From: Sphingomonas gei
GTDB taxonomy: Bacteria > Pseudomonadota > Alphaproteobacteria > Sphingomonadales > Sphingomonadaceae
DNA: 64,000 nt
Assembly (NCBI RefSeq): GCF_004792685.1
Contig: NZ_SRXT01000006.1
Coordinates: forward strand, 248,001-312,000
Direction of reading: 5' to 3'
The translations under genes and the position numbers were made by a program. Shown in pieces: positions 59,065 to 64,000 of the stretch. The notes under the pieces are model-generated. The model ran no database searches. It saw only the letters and a list, made by a program, of their open reading frames with translations, and was not told the DNA's origin. Numbering within the stretch: position 1 is the stretch's first letter; each line of letters begins with the position of its first letter.

Positions 59065-60561
59065 ATGGCGCAACCGATTCCCTTTCCCGCTCCCGAAACT
59101 CCCGAAGGCATCACGCTGCCGGCCAATATCGAGGCCGAGGCCGCATTGCTCGGCGCGATGATGATCGACAACCGGGTCGCCGAGGACGTCCTCCAGAAAT
59201 TGCGTCCCGAGCATTTCTTCGAGCCGCTGCACGGGCGGATCTACGATACGATCGCGACGATGGTCGGCGACAACCGGCTGGCGACGCCGGTGACCTTGCG
59301 TCCGCTGTTCGCCGCCGATCCCGCGATGAAGGAGCTGGGCGGCCCGGCCTATCTGGCGCAGCTGACCGGCAATCCGGCAAGTCTGATCGGCGCACGCTCG
59401 TTCGCCGACCAGATCTACGATCTCGCGATGCTGCGCGCGCTGGTCACGGTCGGGCGCGACCTCGTCGACGGCGCGCTCGATACCAGTCAGGACATCAACC
59501 CGGCCAAGCAGATCGAGCAGGCCGAGATGAAGCTCTACGAAGTAGCCGAGAAGGGCGATTCGGACAGCGGGCTCAAGTCCTTCACCCGCGCCGCGACCTT
59601 GGCAGTGCGCCAGGCCGAGAAGGCAATGAACTCGGGCGGCGGCATCTCGGGTGTCACCACGGGCTTGAGCGACCTCAACGCCTCGACCGGCGGGTTCAAC
59701 CGATCGGACCTGCTGATCCTCGCCGGCCGCCCGGGCATGGGCAAGACCTCGCTGGCGACCAACATCGCGTTCAACGCCGCCAAGCGCTATGCCGACGATA
59801 TCGAGGGCGGCATCCCCGAAGAGAAGTCGATCGGCGCGCCGGTGGCATTCTTCAGCCTCGAAATGTCGGCGGACCAGCTGGCGATGCGTATCCTCTCCGA
59901 GCAGGCCGAAGTCGTCTCCGAAAAGCTGCGGACCGGGCAGATCAGCCATGCCGAGTTCCAGAAGTTCGCGCGCGCCGCGGGCGATCTCGAGCGGCTACCT
60001 TTGTTCATCGACGACACGCCGGGCCTGACCATCGCGGCGTTGCGCACCCGCGCCCGGCGGATGAAGCGCCAGCACAAGATCGGCATGGTGATCGTCGACT
60101 ACCTCCAGCTGCTCACCGGCAGCGCCAAGGCTTCGGGCGACGGCCGCGTCCAGGAAATCTCGGAGATCAGCCGCGGCCTGAAGACCTTGGCCAAGGAACT
60201 CAACGTGCCGGTGCTGGCGCTGTCGCAGCTCAGCCGCGCCGTCGAGAGCCGCGAGGACAAGCGGCCGCAGCTCTCGGATCTGCGCGAATCGGGGTCGATC
60301 GAGCAGGACGCGGACATCGTGATGTTCGTCTATCGGGACGAATATTATCACGACTTCAAGGCGCCGACCAAGGTACCCGACGGCACCGAGACCGCCGAGG
60401 AGCGGATCGCCTATGAGAATTGGCAGGCCAAGCAGCTCGAAGTGGCCAACAAGGCTTCGGTGATCATCGCCAAGCAGCGCCACGGCGCCACGGGTACGGT
60501 GCACATGCGCTTCGACCGGCAGTTCACCAAGTTCAGCGACCTGGCGCACGAGGAATATTGA
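59065..60561 (+). CDS. dnaB: Replicative DNA helicase DnaB
   Basis: The 498-residue protein has the N-terminal helical domain (ANIEAEAALLGAMMIDN), then the RecA-like domain with AGRPGMGKTS near 219. It also has VAFFSLEMSADQLAMRIL, IVDYLQLLTG and LSQLSRAVESREDKRPQLSDLRESGSIEQDAD. It is the hexameric fork helicase. The length is normal and there is no intein. A weak ribosome site (TGGAGA) precedes ATG 59065. Confidence 0.97.
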   Translation: MAQPIPFPAPETPEGITLPANIEAEAALLGAMMIDNRVAEDVLQKLRPEHFFEPLHGRIYDTIATMVGDNRLATPVTLRPLFAADPAMKELGGPAYLAQLTGNPASLIGARSFADQIYDLAMLRALVTVGRDLVDGALDTSQDINPAKQIEQAEMKLYEVAEKGDSDSGLKSFTRAATLAVRQAEKAMNSGGGISGVTTGLSDLNASTGGFNRSDLLILAGRPGMGKTSLATNIAFNAAKRYADDIEGGIPEEKSIGAPVAFFSLEMSADQLAMRILSEQAEVVSEKLRTGQISHAEFQKFARAAGDLERLPLFIDDTPGLTIAALRTRARRMKRQHKIGMVIVDYLQLLTGSAKASGDGRVQEISEISRGLKTLAKELNVPVLALSQLSRAVESREDKRPQLSDLRESGSIEQDADIVMFVYRDEYYHDFKAPTKVPDGTETAEERIAYENWQAKQLEVANKASVIIAKQRHGATGTVHMRFDRQFTKFSDLAHEEY

Positions 60562-60599
60562 GGACGTAGCGCGGGGGGCGGGCGATGTGGCCGTCATCC

Positions 60600-60673
60600 G
60601 TGCTCCTGCGAAAGCAGCAGCCCAGGCTGGTTGCGTACTTCGCTACCCTAGGTTCCTGCTTCCGCAGGAGCAC
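60600..60673. repeat. Dispersed palindrome pair after dnaB
   Basis: The arms 60600-60625 and 60648-60673 (GTGCTCCTGCGAAAGCAGCAG... and its complement) resemble those at 44850. It lies between convergent dnaB and the GH84 gene. Confidence 0.8.
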
Positions 60674-60704
60674 CACATTTGAGCGGATTTCGAATCGCAG
60701 CGCT

Positions 60705-62654
60705 TCAGCGCGCGCTTTCCGGTAGGACCAGACCCGGTGCATCGCGGACGAAGGTGTCGAGGACGCCGTCGGCGATCTTGATCGGCCCGTCGAAGCGGAC
60801 GGCGCCCGGGATCGAGTGGATCGCTTCGGCCTTCTTGGCGAGCCCTCCGGCCTCGGCGAACAGGCGCGTGGCGGTGTCTTCGCCGGCCGGATCGAGCGCC
60901 GCAACGAGCCCGCTGACCGTCAGCTTGAGCGCCCGGCCCCATAATGCAGTGGCGTCGAGCCAGGGCGCGGACTCGGCGACGAAGCCGGGCACGACCACGC
61001 CGGCGCGGATCAGGTCGGGGGCGGTTGCGAGCTGCTCGGCGGCAGCGGCGAGCCCGTCGAGCGCTTCGGCCTGCACGGCGGCATCGCCCGACGCCAGCGC
61101 ATCGCGGGTATTGTCGATGAGCGCCTTGAGGCGGGGGGCCTGGGGCTGCCAGGGGAGCGTGCCGAAGGTCGGGGCGAGATGCTGGGTGTCGAAAAAGGCG
61201 AGCAAGGCCGCGGTGACCTGGGAGTCGCCGCCTGCCAGATAGCGTGCCGCGGCGTGCCAGGTGCGATCGGCGTCATAGCCGCGATCGTTCCAGGCGAAGG
61301 CGACGAGCCCCATCACCGCCGGGCGGCTCGCGGCCTCCTGGTTCATCGGGTTGGAGACCACGCCGCTCAATTGGGCCGACAAGCCGGCCTCGCGGCGGGC
61401 ATAAGGCGCGAGCAGCAGGCGGCCGGCCGATTCGCGATAGTCGTTGACCGGATAATTGTCCCACAGCAACGTCTTGCGGCCGAACGCCTTGGTCGCGTTG
61501 CGCGCGTCTGCGACCGAGATCGAGGGCGGCACGACGTCGGTGCCGGTCCATTGCACCACCACGCGCGGATCGAGCTCCTTGCGCAACGTCGCCTTGTACG
61601 GGCTCTCGGTGGCGTTGTAATATTCGGTCGGCACCATGATCAGCGAGCCGCGATCGTTTGCCGCGACCAGATCGGCCTGGACGGCGTTGAGCAATTTCGC
61701 CTGTGCGCTCGCCGCGGCTTTTTGACCGGGCGCGCCGAAGGCGGCCTCGTCGCCCGGGCAGTTCCATTTGGTGTATTCGATATCGTCGAGCGCGACATAG
61801 AAGCTGCGCACCCCGATGCCCCGCATCGCATTGAACTTGCGGCGGATCGCGTCGAGATCGGCCGGGCTCGAATAGCAGATCGAGGGACCGGGCGAGATCG
61901 CGTAGACGAAGTTGACGTGCTGGCGGTTCGCCGCTTCGACCAGTCCGTCGAGCTGCGCGAGCGTTTCGGCGGGATAGGGGTCGCGCCAGCGATCGCGCGC
62001 GAACGGCTCGTCCTTGGGGCTGTAGATATAAGTGTTGGCCTTGAGCCCGGCGAGGAAGCCGATATGCGATGCCCGCTCGGCCATCGACCAATGCTTGCCG
62101 TAAAAGCCCTCGATCGTGCCGCGGACCGGCATGGCGGGATAGTCGGCGATGGTTAGGGCGGGGACGCCCGGCCCGGTGACGATCTGCCGCAGCGTGTGCG
62201 CGGCGTGATACAGGCCGTCGCCGTCCTTCCCGGCGAGGACGATCAGCGTGCCGCCGTCCACCGCGCGGGTGGCGAGCGCATAGCCTTCGTCCTGCCCCGG
62301 CAGCGTCGCGCCGGCGCGGGCGAGCGCATTGCCGACCAACGGCGAATCGCCGGTGCCGAGCACCAGATAAGTGGCGTCCAGCCGGGCGGGCAGGTGGGCC
62401 GCGGTGCGGATTCGCGCGACACCGGCATCGGCGAGGACGCGACGGACCAGCGCCTCGGTCTCGGCATCGGGCTTGCCTGCCTGGACCAGCACCACGGTAT
62501 CGCCGAGCGTGAGTGGCTCGCCGGTGAGCTTCGCCGAAACCGGCGCCGGGAAGATGGCGGGCAGGGTCTGCGCGGCGGCCGAGGCGGCGAGCACAAGCGA
62601 AAGCGAGGCGGCGGAAGCCAGAGGCAGGAGAGGACCGAACGAACGCACGCGCAT
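60705..62654 (-). CDS. GH84 beta-N-acetylglucosaminidase, exported
   Basis: The 649-residue protein has a signal peptide (to about residue 29) and an N-terminal Hex-like domain (about 30-165). The GH84 catalytic barrel starts at RGTIEGFYGKHWS near 178, with the paired acids in YVALDDIEY (D290, D291) and VVVQWTGTDVV further on. A helical C-terminal part follows. The enzyme removes beta-linked GlcNAc by substrate-assisted catalysis. The ATG has GGAG upstream. An ATAGG-type dyad sits in its promoter region. Confidence 0.9.
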   Translation of the reverse strand: MRVRSFGPLLPLASAASLSLVLAASAAAQTLPAIFPAPVSAKLTGEPLTLGDTVVLVQAGKPDAETEALVRRVLADAGVARIRTAAHLPARLDATYLVLGTGDSPLVGNALARAGATLPGQDEGYALATRAVDGGTLIVLAGKDGDGLYHAAHTLRQIVTGPGVPALTIADYPAMPVRGTIEGFYGKHWSMAERASHIGFLAGLKANTYIYSPKDEPFARDRWRDPYPAETLAQLDGLVEAANRQHVNFVYAISPGPSICYSSPADLDAIRRKFNAMRGIGVRSFYVALDDIEYTKWNCPGDEAAFGAPGQKAAASAQAKLLNAVQADLVAANDRGSLIMVPTEYYNATESPYKATLRKELDPRVVVQWTGTDVVPPSISVADARNATKAFGRKTLLWDNYPVNDYRESAGRLLLAPYARREAGLSAQLSGVVSNPMNQEAASRPAVMGLVAFAWNDRGYDADRTWHAAARYLAGGDSQVTAALLAFFDTQHLAPTFGTLPWQPQAPRLKALIDNTRDALASGDAAVQAEALDGLAAAAEQLATAPDLIRAGVVVPGFVAESAPWLDATALWGRALKLTVSGLVAALDPAGEDTATRLFAEAGGLAKKAEAIHSIPGAVRFDGPIKIADGVLDTFVRDAPGLVLPESAR

Positions 62655-62672
62655 ATCAACTCCACCGGTTCT

Positions 62673-62698
62673 ACATAGGTAGTAGATAGGTCCTATGT
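62673..62698. promoter_or_regulatory. Inverted repeat ACATAGG...CCTATGT upstream of the GH84 gene
   Basis: ACATAGG (62673-62679) and CCTATGT (62692-62698) form a dyad. Inside it is a second, near-symmetrical ATAGG-T-CCTAT (62686-62696), so ATAGGT occurs twice in the same orientation. It lies 18 bases before the GH84 start and is a likely repressor site of the GntR or similar type; the regulator is not in the window. Confidence 0.5.
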
Positions 62699-62809
62699 TT
62701 TAGATATTCGCCTAGGGCAAGCCGTGATGCCGGTGCCGCTTGCCCTTGCGGACTCCTGCCGGACGCGGCCATAGGCGCCGTCCGATCCCCCTTCTCGACA
62801 GGACACCAC

Positions 62810-64000
62810 GTGACCCCCACCGCCCTGGGACTCGATTTCGGTACGACCAACAGCGTGGTCGCGTTGGCTGGAGCGGGCGGCGCGCCCGAGATGATCGAGT
62901 TCGCGGGCCCCGATACAGTCAGCGCGGTGTTCCGCTCGGCTTTGTGCTTCTGGGAAGATGCAGGCGTGCAGGTCGAGGCCGGGCCCTGGGCGATCGCCGA
63001 ATATCTCGAATATCCGGAAGGGAGCCGCTTCCTCCAGTCGTTCAAGTCGGTCGCGGCGAGCAGCGCGTTTGAACATGCGTCGGTGTTCGACAAGCGGCTG
63101 CGGTTCGAGGATCTCGGGCGGACCTTCCTCGGCAAATTGGTGGCGCATGCGGCCGGCAAGCTCGACAGCCGCCCCGAGCGGATCGTCGTCGGGCGGCCGA
63201 TCGAATATGCCGGCGGCCGGCCCGATCCGAAGCTGGCACGCGCGCGCTACGACGCGATGTTCGCCGGGTTCGGCGGCGAGATCCATTATGTCTACGAGCC
63301 GATCGGCGCGGCGTTCAGCTATGCCCGGCGGCTGAGCGATCCGGCGACGTTGCTGGTCGCCGATTTCGGCGGGGGCACCAGCGACTTCTCGGTGGTGCGC
63401 GTCGACGCGCCGGGCGCGGCGCGGCGCTGCACTGCGCTGGGGCATGCCGGGATCGCCATCGCCGGTGACCGCTTCGATTATCGGATCATCGATCAATTGG
63501 TGCTGCCGTTGCTCGGCAAGGGCGGCAGCTATCGCTCGTTCGACAAGATGCTCGAGATCCCCGGCGGCTATTTCGCCGATTTCGGCGATTGGTCGCGCCT
63601 CGCCCTGATGCGTAACCGGCGGACGCTCGAGGCGCTGCACAAGCTCCAGCGCGCGGCGGAGGACCCCGCTGCGATCGGGCGGATGATCGCGATCATCGAG
63701 AACGAACTCGGCTATCGGCTGTATGATGCGGTCGGCACCCTGAAGCGCGCGCTGTCGAGCGTCGCACAGGCCGAGTTCAGGTTCGAAGGCGGCGGCGTGA
63801 AGCTCGCTACCGAGGTGCGGCGGGAAGAATTCGAAACGTGGATCGCACCCGATCTCGCGCGGATCGAAGCGACGATCGATCGGGCGCTGGCCGCGTCGGG
63901 CGCAAGCGCGGCCGCGATCGATCGGGTGTTCCTGACCGGCGGCTCGTCGCTGATCCCCGCAGTGCGCGACATCTTCGTTCGGCGCTTCGGCGAAGACCGG
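62810..64000 (+). CDS. Hsp70-family chaperone of the YegD type (cut by window end)
   Basis: 397 residues are visible, starting at GTG 62810 and running off the end without a stop. ATPase motifs are LGLDFGTTNSVVAL at the start, YEPIGAAFSYARR near 162, VADFGGGTSDFSVV near 183, and LTGGSSLIPAVRDIF near 377. A C-terminal substrate domain like that of DnaK is not expected, as YegD-type proteins end soon after this point, so perhaps 30 residues are missing. The client is unknown. No AGGAGG-type site is clear upstream; the GTG is chosen by homology. Confidence 0.85.
   Translation, partial: MTPTALGLDFGTTNSVVALAGAGGAPEMIEFAGPDTVSAVFRSALCFWEDAGVQVEAGPWAIAEYLEYPEGSRFLQSFKSVAASSAFEHASVFDKRLRFEDLGRTFLGKLVAHAAGKLDSRPERIVVGRPIEYAGGRPDPKLARARYDAMFAGFGGEIHYVYEPIGAAFSYARRLSDPATLLVADFGGGTSDFSVVRVDAPGAARRCTALGHAGIAIAGDRFDYRIIDQLVLPLLGKGGSYRSFDKMLEIPGGYFADFGDWSRLALMRNRRTLEALHKLQRAAEDPAAIGRMIAIIENELGYRLYDAVGTLKRALSSVAQAEFRFEGGGVKLATEVRREEFETWIAPDLARIEATIDRALAASGASAAAIDRVFLTGGSSLIPAVRDIFVRRFGEDR

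Noticed and set aside
1..64000. CRISPR array or insertion sequence
   Set aside because: No regularly spaced direct repeats, cas genes, transposase or terminal-repeat-bounded element was seen; the palindromes are pairs, not arrays.

Overview
The window is GC-rich and densely coded. It reads as chromosomal DNA of a sphingomonad-type alphaproteobacterium (Sphingomonas or a close relative). This rests on the codon use, the UrcA, UPF0262, DUF1285 and YhhQ-type families, a dipeptidyl-peptidase-IV-like S9 peptidase, a TonB/ExbB/ExbD/ExbD operon, and dispersed intergenic palindromes. The taxon is an inference from protein resemblance; no rRNA is present.

Layout. 1-2.5 kb: a gene end, a GRDP-like/TIGR04222-like pair and a thioredoxin-reductase-like flavoprotein. 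2.5-4.4 kb: a VapBC toxin-antitoxin pair joined by stop/start overlaps to trmD and rplS, closed by a strong terminator. 4.4-8.2 kb: a DUF2383-like protein, a VOC protein with a SoxR-type promoter, soxR, and an S9 peptidase. 8.8-31.4 kb: a uniform 19-gene plus-strand cluster for a phage-tail-like extracellular contractile injection system (eCIS). It contains sheath, tube, a gp26-like zinc protein, a Pro/Ala-rich protein, a Pvc16-type cap, an AAA+ ATPase, a CIS_tube protein, LysM, a split spike, PAAR, gp25, two large J-like wedge proteins, a tail-I/beta-helix protein and a DUF6519 protein. It has no capsid, portal, terminase, integrase or lysis genes. 31.5-34.9 kb: small genes, tRNA-Arg, a YhhQ transporter and a lipase. 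34.9-39.3 kb: purC and purSQ, separated by a surface-lipoprotein/Slam pair. 39.5-50.2 kb: DUF3253, DUF4349, UrcA, LysR, parC, a GGDEF-EAL protein, a DUF1285-NUDIX-cca operon, an acetyltransferase and folB. 50.3-54.4 kb: tonB-exbB-exbD-exbD. 54.6-64 kb: dcd, a sialate O-acetylesterase, cdd, DUF6624, UPF0262, dnaB, a GH84 N-acetylglucosaminidase and an Hsp70-like protein cut by the window end.

The most interesting system is the eCIS. It has one sheath and one tube gene, an alanine-rich insert in the sheath, no recognisable long tape-measure protein, and two unassigned genes (a zinc-ribbon protein at 16672 and a 128-residue protein at 17466) between the ATPase and baseplate modules. These two are the best candidates for cargo or novel structural parts. 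Other points of note are the coupling of a toxin-antitoxin pair to trmD-rplS, the lipoprotein/Slam pair inside the purine genes, the SoxR box in front of the VOC gene, and seven intergenic palindrome pairs.
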